DNA of 64,000 bases from OLB23 sp965230965 (lineage in GTDB: Bacteria; Patescibacteriota; Microgenomatia; UBA1406; HO2-37-13b). Below, in pieces: positions 1 to 7,739 of the stretch; position 1 is the stretch's first letter; every line of letters starts with the position of its first letter. Below the pieces are notes generated by a model. It saw only the letters and a program-made list of their open reading frames with translations. It was not told where the DNA came from and searched no databases. The translations under genes were made by a program, and so were the position numbers. The stretch lies in NCBI GenBank assembly GCA_965230965.1, contig OZ246401.1, forward strand, positions 558,001 to 622,000. Reading direction: 5' to 3'.

Positions 1-693
1 GCGGTAGAATACATCACCGTATAGCGCGACAGAAAAGGGCAGGTATTCATCATGGCTTCTTTTTGCTGCGTATTGTAAAAATGAGGTAATTGCGTCTATG
101 GTATCTTTCGTGGCAAGTACAGAGTGTTCAATGTCGAACAATATGCCATTGAATGAATAATGCTTGGCAAGCTCGATTGCCTCAAAAGTAAGTTTTTCTT
201 GTTTGACCGGATCGGCCAAAATAGCCTCAGTTATATCTTCGTTCATCATGCGGATAGTGAGAAGCTTGGACGCCTGCCAGCCTGAGGTTTTTTGAGCGAA
301 TGTCGCGACATTTGTATATCCTGGTTCAAGTTGATCTAGAGCCCCATTCTCCAATGGAGTCACGCCAAAATATATGACATGTCGGAGGTTTTTATGCTTA
401 ATAAAATCGGGGAGCACGTCAGTATTTTTGAGGTTAGAGATCTTCCAATATGGCACAAATATTGATCCCTCAGGCGCTTCAAATTTTTCTGGGAGAGGAG
501 GCAAGGGTGCTTCTTCAGCTGGCTTTTCCAGCCGGGCGGGTTTCGAACTTATCGTGATTGGTTCCTGCTCAGATAAGGAGGTAAAAAAAAGATATGTTAG
601 GGCGAAAACAGAGCCTATTGTAATAAGCCAAAAGCGCTTTCGATATATAAGCTTTTTCTTAGGAATATTCCTTTTTGACCTCAAATAAGACAT
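1..693 (-). CDS. Membrane-anchored GH18-like glycosidase, C-terminus outside window
   Basis: The reading frame is open from an ATG at 693 to the window edge (231 residues seen). The N-terminus is basic, followed by one membrane segment (about residues 18-38) and a Pro/Glu-rich linker. After that comes a TIM-barrel-like region beginning FVPYWKISN. The segment FNGILFDIEH (about residues 175-184) matches the GH18 beta-4 signature (DG-x-D-x-D-x-E): it keeps the last Asp and the catalytic-type Glu but has Asn in place of the first Asp. GH18 proteins of this layout (YaaH/SleL-like) bind or cut peptidoglycan or chitin-like glycans outside the cell, so that role is inferred. It overlaps the next upstream gene by 35 bases. 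Confidence 0.65.
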   Translation of the reverse strand, partial: MSYLRSKRNIPKKKLIYRKRFWLITIGSVFALTYLFFTSLSEQEPITISSKPARLEKPAEEAPLPPLPEKFEAPEGSIFVPYWKISNLKNTDVLPDFIKHKNLRHVIYFGVTPLENGALDQLEPGYTNVATFAQKTSGWQASKLLTIRMMNEDITEAILADPVKQEKLTFEAIELAKHYSFNGILFDIEHSVLATKDTIDAITSFLQYAAKRSHDEYLPFSVALYGDVFYR

Positions 694-1078
694 ACCACGC
701 AAGGATTTGAGCCGCAAATGTATAAACATTGAAAAACATGAGTGTTAGTAGAAGCTGGATGAGCGAAACGTAGAAAACGTTGTACCAGCCCTTTTTAGCC
801 CAAAGTGAAAGAGGTTTGTACGACATAATAAGGATGCCACTACAGAGCAAGAGGACGAGCTGAAGTAGAATTTTATTGAATGTGAAGAGTGGTATGTTTT
901 TTTCGAAAAAGAGCCATGCCGCTAAAAAAACTGAGCTAATAGCGGCAACAAACGTCATATAGGGTAAAAGTTCGGTTAACAAGCGTCTGCCACTTTTTGG
1001 CAGATGAGGAAAAGCTTTATGCACAGTTTCAATCATCTCCTCAATTTGTTCAAACCGTTTCAGATCGAGTACGCCCAT
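659..1078 (-). CDS. Small four-helix membrane protein of unknown function
   Basis: 139 residues. A soluble amphipathic N-terminus (about 1-35) is followed by four hydrophobic stretches near residues 38-60, 68-86, 95-113 and 116-133. The start ATG shares its A with the TGA stop of dprA, so the two are probably translationally coupled. I recognise no family and no catalytic motif. Its position between dprA and an anchored glycosidase suggests an envelope role only by association. Confidence 0.6.
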   Translation of the reverse strand: MGVLDLKRFEQIEEMIETVHKAFPHLPKSGRRLLTELLPYMTFVAAISSVFLAAWLFFEKNIPLFTFNKILLQLVLLLCSGILIMSYKPLSLWAKKGWYNVFYVSLIQLLLTLMFFNVYTFAAQILAWYVLFEVKKEYS

Positions 1079-2187
1079 CAGGTTATATAGTATGCTCCCA
1101 GGCTATTTTTTGCAATGTGTCCTTTAATTTCTAATTCTGAAAGCCGATGAAGTATATGGTGTACGGGTTGCTGGAGACGTTCAGAAAGACTATCTGGATC
1201 ATTAGTCTCTTGCCGAATAAGCGCCATGAGTTCAGCTTGATCTTCATTAAGGTCCAGGATTAATTCTGGAGGAAGTGAGGGCGGTTTTAGGTTCAAATGA
1301 TTAAAAATATCATCGGGTGAAAAAGCGAATGTTCCTCCATTTTGCATGAGAAATGAGAAGGTGTAGCCGTACTCTGCGGTTAAGTTGTATGGTGGGAGAA
1401 ACACCGGTCTGCCTTGTTCACCAGCGTTTTTTGCGGTAGTAAGTGTTCCGGATTCTGAAGTACCCTCAATGACAACAACGCCATCAGAAAGGGCAGAAAT
1501 AAGCCTATTGCGCATGACAAAATGCTCCTTTTTGCTTATGTGGCCAGGCGGGAATTCGCTACAAATCGTACCTCCTTCGGTCAGAATGCGTTTATAAAGT
1601 TCAATATTTGAGCGGGGATAAGGAATATCAATGCCAGAACCAAGCACAGCGACTGTTTTGGTTTTAAATTTAAGTGCAATTTCGTGGGAGAGTGCATCGA
1701 TACCTTTGGCCATTCCTGAGATTATGGTGAATCCAGCCGAAGCAAGTCGAGAGGTAAAAAGGGTAGTAAGGTATCTGCCATACTCGGTGTGATCTCTGCT
1801 ACCAACAACAGCGATTGCTGGTGGAGGTGAATCAGATTCGACAATGGTAGAAATGTCGCCTTTTATGAATAAACAAAGCGGTGGAGAGGCAATATTGCGA
1901 AGCTTATTAGGATATTGCGGAAGGTCAAGAGTCAATATTTGTACATCTTTTTTTAACAGGGATTTTAGAATGCTATAGGGGGTTTTGCCCGAACGGAATT
2001 CTACCAGTTCAGAGATCACGTTCGCTGGAATTATGCCTAAAAATTGCTCTGTGGGTGCATGATATGCGTCTTTAATTGAGCCAAAGAAATTGATAAGTTT
2101 TTGGACCCTATGTGGACCAATGCCAGGTATATACGAAAAGGCAAGATAATATTCAGTTTCTTCGGTGTAGTTGATATCAAGGCTCAT
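1078..2187 (-). CDS. dprA: DNA processing protein DprA
   Basis: DprA loads RecA on incoming single-stranded DNA during natural transformation. From the ATG at 2187 (MSLDINY, 369 residues) there is a helix-hairpin-helix/SAM-like N-terminus (YIPGIGPHRVQKLI), then the Rossmann-fold core with VVGSRDHTEYG, SGMAKGIDALSH, AVLGSGIDIPYP and the GTLTTAKNAGEQGRPVF region, and a C-terminal winged helix (last ~60 residues). The longer upstream frame (to 2283) runs into hairpins and is not plausible coding sequence. CPR bacteria commonly keep com/DprA genes, which fits uptake of DNA by a host-dependent cell. Confidence 0.93.
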   Translation of the reverse strand: MSLDINYTEETEYYLAFSYIPGIGPHRVQKLINFFGSIKDAYHAPTEQFLGIIPANVISELVEFRSGKTPYSILKSLLKKDVQILTLDLPQYPNKLRNIASPPLCLFIKGDISTIVESDSPPPAIAVVGSRDHTEYGRYLTTLFTSRLASAGFTIISGMAKGIDALSHEIALKFKTKTVAVLGSGIDIPYPRSNIELYKRILTEGGTICSEFPPGHISKKEHFVMRNRLISALSDGVVVIEGTSESGTLTTAKNAGEQGRPVFLPPYNLTAEYGYTFSFLMQNGGTFAFSPDDIFNHLNLKPPSLPPELILDLNEDQAELMALIRQETNDPDSLSERLQQPVHHILHRLSELEIKGHIAKNSLGAYYIT

Positions 2188-2232
2188 ATGGGGAGTGTAG
2201 CAAAGGAAGATTAAGGAATTATTATGCATATG

Positions 2233-2346
2233 GGCCGGCGGGCAGGGAATATATTCCTGCGCCGCCAGCCTCATTTGAGGCAATGAGTTTCAATAAAGCC
2301 CACCGCAGGGGCAGCTCCGACTGGGGATCGGAGCCGCCCCTGGGTG
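2233..2346 (-). terminator. Three tandem hairpins between the GC-rich bicistron and dprA
   Basis: In minus-strand order: a ~14-bp stem at 2307-2341, extended by CACC/GGTG at 2301-2304 and 2342-2346; a 14-base mini-palindrome GCCTCA-tt-TGAGGC at 2268-2281; and a stem of about 12 pairs with one bulge at 2237-2266. The first has few U residues after it, so termination may rely on the array rather than a classical U-tract. Confidence 0.6.
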
Positions 2347-2459
2347 AGTGGCTACCTAGCTTATTGGTGCAGGGCGTGAGCCTACACGAAGGCCAGGTAG
2401 CGGGCAGCAGTGCGGAGGACAATACTGCTGCCGAGAAAATGTCGTGTTGTGGTGGGCGC

Positions 2460-2657
2460 CTAGAAGGGCAACTCGTCGTTGCTCAATCCGAGGCACCCGT
2501 CTCCGATGCCGGTCGCACGGAGATCGTTGGGAACGCGTGCTTGCGCACCCTTCCCCCACAGGTCCTGTTCACCGTTGTCGAGAGTACCGCGTGGTCCTGC
2601 AGTGGTATTCTCCGCAGCAGGTGTCGGCAAGGGCAGTGGGTTCTGTGGGACGGCCAT
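2460..2657 (-). CDS. Orphan 65-residue protein with an SSB-tip-like C-terminus
   Basis: GC-rich reading frame starting with an ATG that overlaps the TGA of the preceding 54-residue gene (ATGA type), so the two form a bicistron. The protein is Pro/Gly/Ala-rich and probably disordered (PLPLPTPAAE near the start). It ends LSNDELPF. An acidic run followed by (I/L)PF at the extreme C-terminus is the tail by which bacterial SSB proteins recruit partners, so a tail mimic is possible. No OB fold is present. Function is not known; the coding call rests on GC3-biased codon use, coupling, and the upstream partner's strong ribosome site. Confidence 0.55.
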   Translation of the reverse strand: MAVPQNPLPLPTPAAENTTAGPRGTLDNGEQDLWGKGAQARVPNDLRATGIGDGCLGLSNDELPF

Positions 2658-2821
2658 CAGGCATCGTCCTTTTCGGCTTGCGCAGCCAGCTCGGCCTCGC
2701 GGTTCCGCCAGTCCGCGTCCATCTGTGCCTGGACGATCGCGGGATCTTCGGCGACCGGCATGTCCTCCCAGGCCTCGGGGTCACGGGCATCGAACTGTGC
2801 GCTCTTGGGTCCTGTCTTCAT
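2657..2821 (-). CDS. Orphan 54-residue acidic/amphipathic protein
   Basis: First cistron of a GC-rich pair. A clear ribosome site (CGGAGG, 9 bases before ATG) sets the start at 2821. The sequence MKTGPKSAQFDARDPEAWED is followed by a helical, Ala/Glu/Gln-rich C-terminal half (QAQMDADWRNREAELAAQAE) that could form a short coiled coil. It ends KDDA, with the stop overlapping the next ATG. No family recognised. Base composition is strikingly richer in G+C than dprA downstream. Confidence 0.6.
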   Translation of the reverse strand: MKTGPKSAQFDARDPEAWEDMPVAEDPAIVQAQMDADWRNREAELAAQAEKDDA

Positions 2822-3132
2822 CGTCAAAACCTCCGATCAGATAGGGTGTGGGGGCCTATGGGGGCTGCCCCAGCGCGAACATGCTCCAACGTGCGTTGGG
2901 GCAGGAAAGCTCCTCTGTGTCAGAAGTACCAGAGAATCCTTCCCACCAGGCCACGTTTATAGAAAACAAGGTCTCGTCGGAAGGATTCTCAATTAATAAA
3001 AACTCATTGCCTACTGAATATGGAAAAGTGCAAAGGTAAGAATGACATACATGCTGTCGTACGGCCTTCTTACCGTATATGAAATTGCGTATATTATACC
3101 ATGGAAACGAACCTGGACAGGTTGCGGTCTTC
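2822..3132 (-). promoter_or_regulatory. Leader region of the GC-rich bicistron, with a long stem-loop and a REP element
   Basis: No gene is supported here. The sequence holds a 12-bp inverted repeat, GAGAATCCTTCC at 2932-2943 and its complement at 2979-2990, separated by 35 bases. This is a possible 5' leader hairpin or operator for the minus-strand bicistron. An AT-rich stretch with TATAAT-like boxes lies near 3088-3100. A REP-like repeat sits at the distal end next to the stop codon of the neighbouring gene. Confidence 0.4.
3107..3132 (+). repeat. REP-like dispersed repeat (copy 1)
   Basis: AACCTG-ga-CAGGTT palindrome at 3110-3123, then GCGGTCTTCT. Almost the same unit occurs at 10419-10448, and both lie directly against the 3' end of a minus-strand gene. 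Confidence 0.6.
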
Positions 3133-4263
3133 TTAGCTACCAAAAACGCGGGAGAAGAGCAGAGACCAGTCGGAGCTATCAACTTTGCGATCACAGTTCA
3201 CATCAGTTGCATCACGATTATCGCCACTAAATTGTGAGCGCACAAAGAGATTTACATCGCGCGCATCGACATTGCCATCAAGATTGAGATCACCCGTAGA
3301 TTGCACGCATGTCGTTATCGTTGTTCCAGTAGGCACAACCGGCGTTGGGATGCGAACAGTTGTTGTAGGCACGCCCGGAGGCGGTGTAATGCCCGTACAG
3401 CGCAATCTACCCGAAAGATGGGTACAAGGTAGAGGATTTAAACGAGTTTCATCAAAAACCTCAAGGCGACCAGTGTAAATTAGACCGGTTTGAGCTGGGA
3501 AGGAAATTTCTGTTTCATCAGAAACAGTATCGCGCGTATCGTTGAGGCGTGACGTTGCAATAATACCACCATTTTCTTCATATACAGCCAATCGATATAT
3601 GAGGCTATAGCTATCAATCGTTGCCTTATCTTTGCTTGAAAGTGCCAACTTCCACTCGCGTTTATCTGCACAAAATCTTGAAACTGTATCCTCTGTGAGG
3701 CAGCGTCCATCTCCATCCGTAACGCACAAAATAGGTTCTATGGTTTTGATATTAATTGGACACCCTTGAAATACTGGTCCAGTGACGAATGGCGTTACTT
3801 CAAACGGCGTTGGTGAAGGCTGGGAAAGGGACGGTGTTGGTGTGCCAACCGAGCGCGTTGGCGTTGGCGTAGGGCCTTGACAGAAAGGTGCAGTGCCAGC
3901 AACGGCATTAACAGGACATTCATCTCTTCGCGTACCTCCACTGGTTACACCAATCACGCGGCAGGTATAGACTTTTCCTGATTCAACGGGTGTTTCTACA
4001 CTTGTTTCATTTACGCCTCCTGCTTGAATAAGCTCATTTGATGTTCCATCAATAATCTGAATGATGAAATCATCATATTCGCCTGTAGGGACTCCTGTAG
4101 GGACTACGCAGATCGCTATTGCAGCCTCACATTTATTTGGCTCAGACGCTCTGTTGCGTATATCAATTGGCCCACGAACTAACATCGCACCGGCTGTTAC
4201 CCCGGCAAGAAGGAGTGCCAACAAGATAAGGGTCATTTTTGTTCGCAGTGCTTCACGTGTCAT
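3133..4263 (-). CDS. Anchored extracellular protein with a C-terminal dockerin-like module
   Basis: 376 residues. An N-terminal membrane segment (about 9-28) is followed by Cys-containing beta-rich segments separated by PTPTPTRS and PTPSLSQPSP linkers. The last ~54 residues hold two Ca-binding loops, DLNLDGNVDARD and DVNCDRKVDSSD, each followed by a short hydrophobic helix; this is the duplicated dockerin type I pattern. Dockerins bind cohesins in cellulosomes, but related modules are common in other surface proteins, so a structural or docking role is inferred. The gene starts one base after its upstream neighbour ends and is the last of a three-gene operon. Confidence 0.75.
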   Translation of the reverse strand: MTREALRTKMTLILLALLLAGVTAGAMLVRGPIDIRNRASEPNKCEAAIAICVVPTGVPTGEYDDFIIQIIDGTSNELIQAGGVNETSVETPVESGKVYTCRVIGVTSGGTRRDECPVNAVAGTAPFCQGPTPTPTRSVGTPTPSLSQPSPTPFEVTPFVTGPVFQGCPINIKTIEPILCVTDGDGRCLTEDTVSRFCADKREWKLALSSKDKATIDSYSLIYRLAVYEENGGIIATSRLNDTRDTVSDETEISFPAQTGLIYTGRLEVFDETRLNPLPCTHLSGRLRCTGITPPPGVPTTTVRIPTPVVPTGTTITTCVQSTGDLNLDGNVDARDVNLFVRSQFSGDNRDATDVNCDRKVDSSDWSLLFSRVFGS

Positions 4264-4264
4264 A

Positions 4265-5164
4265 TTACTGCTGTTGTGAGCACCCGTCTGGGCATCTAAA
4301 TTGTAACTGTGGGACTGGTACGCGACAGGCTCCTGGCGTTGGCGTTAACGTGATCGTTGGCGTCAAAGAAACTAAGACTGTTGGCGTTGGTGAAAGAGTT
4401 GGTATGGCGGATGACGGTGTTGGCGTCGAGCAAATGCCAGGTGTTTGTTCAGTAATCGTGACCTGTTTTGTACATGTCGTTTGTGTGTCGCTACAGGTAA
4501 GAGAGATGTCATATGTTCCAGGCGTATTATAGGTAAAAATCTTTTCATCAAAACGCTGAGCGGATTGATCTTGAGCCCCAAAGCCAAAACTTCCATCAGA
4601 CCAAAGGGAACGGGTCAGAATATTACCTGAACCATCTGTTGTCACAGAAAAGTCGCAGCGATCTGTTGCCGAACATCCTGTTTGTGAGTCAACAACAAGC
4701 TGTTCACCGCCTCCAGGGCATGATGTAGGTGTTGGTGGATTGGGGACAAATGGTGTGATAGTTGGCGTTGGTTCGCCAAATGGAGTTGGGGTTGGCGTAA
4801 GTTGTCCAAGTGGCATACAACAGAAACCAAGAACTTGAGGTGTTGGTGTGGGATTGCTTATTGAGCTAGTTGGACCTGTATCATTACCGATATTGCCGAA
4901 GACGCCGCCATCAATACCTGTTGTTCCTCCGCCTATTGACTGTTGGCCACTGCCAGTTGGGTAAACGGGAACCGGTACAAATCCAGAAGGACAAAGGCCG
5001 GCAGGATCGGGTGGCGTGGAACCGATAGGGCAGCTGAAAGTATCTGCTACTTGTGCATTTGGTCGTGTTGTCTGTCTTTGTTGAACACCAATCATAATAA
5101 ATCCTGTTGCTACGGTGAGGAAAACGAGCGCGCCGATACCGATAATGAGTTTATTCTGCAACAT
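4265..5164 (-). CDS. Anchored extracellular protein with a PKD-like domain
   Basis: 299 residues. A membrane segment at about 7-27 is followed by a Pro/Gly-rich region and PTP linkers. A PKD-like beta-sandwich follows (about 160-250, with the characteristic ending FTYNTPGTYDISLTCSDT). A second PTPTP stretch precedes a Cys-containing tail. PKD domains mediate protein or polysaccharide contacts at the cell surface. The gene overlaps the upstream 850-residue gene by 14 bases and almost touches the dockerin gene downstream, so the three are probably co-expressed and co-located. Confidence 0.7.
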   Translation of the reverse strand: MLQNKLIIGIGALVFLTVATGFIMIGVQQRQTTRPNAQVADTFSCPIGSTPPDPAGLCPSGFVPVPVYPTGSGQQSIGGGTTGIDGGVFGNIGNDTGPTSSISNPTPTPQVLGFCCMPLGQLTPTPTPFGEPTPTITPFVPNPPTPTSCPGGGEQLVVDSQTGCSATDRCDFSVTTDGSGNILTRSLWSDGSFGFGAQDQSAQRFDEKIFTYNTPGTYDISLTCSDTQTTCTKQVTITEQTPGICSTPTPSSAIPTLSPTPTVLVSLTPTITLTPTPGACRVPVPQLQFRCPDGCSQQQ

Positions 5165-7703
5165 AGGTTCCTAATTCAATAACACTAAAGCCTGTGCGAA
5201 TAATAGGTGAAATAGCGGGCGCTGTTGGACTGAGCTGTGCGCTGACAGGTTCAAAATAGAAGTGGATGCGACGCAATGTTGTTGGTTGTGGCGACAGGGT
5301 AAATGGTAGTTTTTGAGCAATTGTCGCCTCATTGATCAGACCCACAAACACCGTTTGTGTGCCTTGCAAGTCTAGTTTTGCGCGCTCAACCTCTTTCATA
5401 AGATCTTGCGTCTCTTGTTGGTTGAGCGCAAGCTTTTGTGCTACGTCAGCAACCTTAATTCCCACATTTTCTGCGCTGACGATCCAGCCTTGTTGTGGGC
5501 GGGCAAATGTTGTATCGGTATACTCATAATGCAGCCGCCCACGCGTTACATTATTGCCAAAATGCAAAGTGCCGCTAGGCTCAGCTGTAAAGCTCACCTT
5601 CTTGCTCAAATATGGATCGACATAGCTCACCTTATCATGGCTAAAAGTCAGGCCGATATTCATTGAGGTGAGCGGGTAGAAATAGATAAGCGGCGATATT
5701 GTTGTAATAAATCGGCAACGACTATCAAGTTGTACATTGCCATATGTACGTGAGTTAATACCCAATTGATGTGAATTTCTACGTGCTAGCCAAATTGTTT
5801 CATTTGAAAGTCCAGCATCGCTTAGCGGCGTTGGATTATGCAAAATTGCATCAAGATTTGAGCGATGTTCCGCTAGAGAATTCGCTATGGTGTCCCAATA
5901 TATTGCCTGTTCGCCGACACCATTTCCATAATCTGCCGCACGCATATTTTGTATGTCTGTTGTTGTATTGTAAAGGCGCTTTATGTCAATGCCATTATTA
6001 CCGTAGACAATACGTGAAGGCTCGTCGCGCATTATACGCGCACCTATTGTAATAAGTTCATTTTGAATCCGCTCTTCAAACGTTATGCTTGCAAGCGATG
6101 GATCACCCTCTTGAGGACTTGTATATAGATCTTGATACGCATTAGGTACGACAAGCGGTCCACTTGGAAGATTGGAGAAATAATAGACGGTACCAATACC
6201 ATTGACAAAGATTGGGCGACCTTCTTCAATCAGGTCACCAACATTGTTATAGAGCACGCAGCGATTTGTTGTCGTTGTAGGTGGCGTCACCGTAGCTTGC
6301 GGAGTATTTGTCAAAGTAGGTTGAACAGGTGTTGCGGTTGCCCCAGGTGGTAAAGGGGTAGGCGTGTTCCTGAATGTCTCAAAGGTACAGGTTCCTGTCC
6401 CGTTTGGACAAGGAATACGTGCTTCCAAAGCAAACGCAGATTTAATAAATGGCAATTGAGCTGTTGATTCAAGATTTTCTACAGCAGGCACTGTTTGTAC
6501 AAAGCGCACACGCACGCCAGTATCGGTTTCTGCATAGCCGCGCACAATATACACGGGCTGGAGATAGCGCTGTGCAACATGCGCAGGCTTTTCTATAAAA
6601 GAGAGCGCCATATCGGTAATCACTGCCTCTTTTGTTTTCAGCTGATTGTTTACATAGACTTTATCGTACTCAATAGTACCTTGACCTGATGGGACAGAAA
6701 TATTGAAGTACGAGCCTTGTTTTTGGAGCTCATCAAGGGCCTGATCAGGAGAAAGAACGCCAAGGGCCAGGCCCGAGACATACTCAAATGATTCAATGGG
6801 GCGCAGGTTTGATTCTATAGAAGTGATCGCTCCGGCACTATTAACACCAACTGTTAGCGTATTAAAATCATTGCGACGGGCTTTTCCGGGTGTGTCTGAG
6901 GCTAATATGATCGTCGCGTCATTGGCAGAGTCAACAGCAAATGTATTGATAGTGACTTTTTTCAAAGGCATGTCTTCAGGCAAATTTGCTACGCCTACAG
7001 GACTAATAATTTGAAGTCCAACCTTGTCTGCATCGCGATGAAATTCATAGTAGGTAACATCAGGCGCTGTGTTGCGCTGATAATATGCGGTGAGTGTTGC
7101 CGTATCGTCAATAACATGCAGTGTGTCTTGCAAATATGTTGTAAGAGCTGGACGAATGTCAGCAATTGTTTTCAGATGCTCAAAGGGAGCTTGTGTACCC
7201 ACAGAATTGAGTTCAAAAGTGCCTGTTGAAGTATTAAACAACAAGTAGCCAAAGTCGCTACTGTAGGTACGAACGCCATCTTTTGTTGTGACGAGGCGCA
7301 CATTATCAGTGAGCAATTTTTTAGCTAAAGCAAATGTTTGTTCTTCAGGAAAGGAATTTTTGAAAGTATAAATTTTTGTTTGAGCAGGGAGGAATGGTAA
7401 GGTGGTTGCAATCGTATAGCGACCAACGTTAAATGATGGCGTACTTTGCACGCCAGCCACATTATCTTTTGAGCCCGTGTTTGCAGGGATAAGATCTTTA
7501 TAATAACTCGCTGTTTTTGGATCGTTCAGCGCCTTTGTTATGCGCTCGGTTTGTGGATGATCGCTGAGTTCACTTTTTGGGTGAGTGAGGCGAAAAAGAT
7601 AGAATGCACCTCCGATAATACTCACCACAATTACTGCCGTAAGTAGCATTCCGGCAATTTTTTTCAAAGGCGATTCCTCCTCAGCATAGGCAAGCTCGGT
7701 CAT
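5151..7703 (-). CDS. Large single-pass surface protein of unknown function
   Basis: About 850 residues from the ATG at 7703, chosen because the longer frame starts with GTG inside the metG promoter and a TATCCT box lies 6 bases before the ATG. A short cytoplasmic N-terminus and one membrane segment (about 17-38) precede a long extracellular beta-rich region. A PTPLPPGATATPVQPT linker sits near the middle, and the C-terminal half contains repeated beta-strand-like segments. No enzymatic motif is recognised. First gene of the anchored-protein operon, divergent from metG. Confidence 0.6.
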   Translation of the reverse strand: MTELAYAEEESPLKKIAGMLLTAVIVVSIIGGAFYLFRLTHPKSELSDHPQTERITKALNDPKTASYYKDLIPANTGSKDNVAGVQSTPSFNVGRYTIATTLPFLPAQTKIYTFKNSFPEEQTFALAKKLLTDNVRLVTTKDGVRTYSSDFGYLLFNTSTGTFELNSVGTQAPFEHLKTIADIRPALTTYLQDTLHVIDDTATLTAYYQRNTAPDVTYYEFHRDADKVGLQIISPVGVANLPEDMPLKKVTINTFAVDSANDATIILASDTPGKARRNDFNTLTVGVNSAGAITSIESNLRPIESFEYVSGLALGVLSPDQALDELQKQGSYFNISVPSGQGTIEYDKVYVNNQLKTKEAVITDMALSFIEKPAHVAQRYLQPVYIVRGYAETDTGVRVRFVQTVPAVENLESTAQLPFIKSAFALEARIPCPNGTGTCTFETFRNTPTPLPPGATATPVQPTLTNTPQATVTPPTTTTNRCVLYNNVGDLIEEGRPIFVNGIGTVYYFSNLPSGPLVVPNAYQDLYTSPQEGDPSLASITFEERIQNELITIGARIMRDEPSRIVYGNNGIDIKRLYNTTTDIQNMRAADYGNGVGEQAIYWDTIANSLAEHRSNLDAILHNPTPLSDAGLSNETIWLARRNSHQLGINSRTYGNVQLDSRCRFITTISPLIYFYPLTSMNIGLTFSHDKVSYVDPYLSKKVSFTAEPSGTLHFGNNVTRGRLHYEYTDTTFARPQQGWIVSAENVGIKVADVAQKLALNQQETQDLMKEVERAKLDLQGTQTVFVGLINEATIAQKLPFTLSPQPTTLRRIHFYFEPVSAQLSPTAPAISPIIRTGFSVIELGTYVAE

Positions 7704-7724
7704 GCTTTCAGGATACCGCACAGG

Positions 7725-7733
7725 TGCTATAAT
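7725..7733 (+). promoter_or_regulatory. Extended -10 box of metG, leaderless
   Basis: TGC-TATAAT with the box at 7728-7733, only six bases before the ATG at 7740. No Shine-Dalgarno can fit, so transcription should start at or next to the start codon. Confidence 0.65.
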
Positions 7734-7739
7734 GTCCAC

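Noticed and set aside
2283..2996. A 237-codon plus-strand frame over the GC-rich bicistron
   Set aside because: Starts inside a terminator hairpin and has no ribosome site; the minus-strand pair is supported by AGGAGG-like spacing and ATGA coupling.
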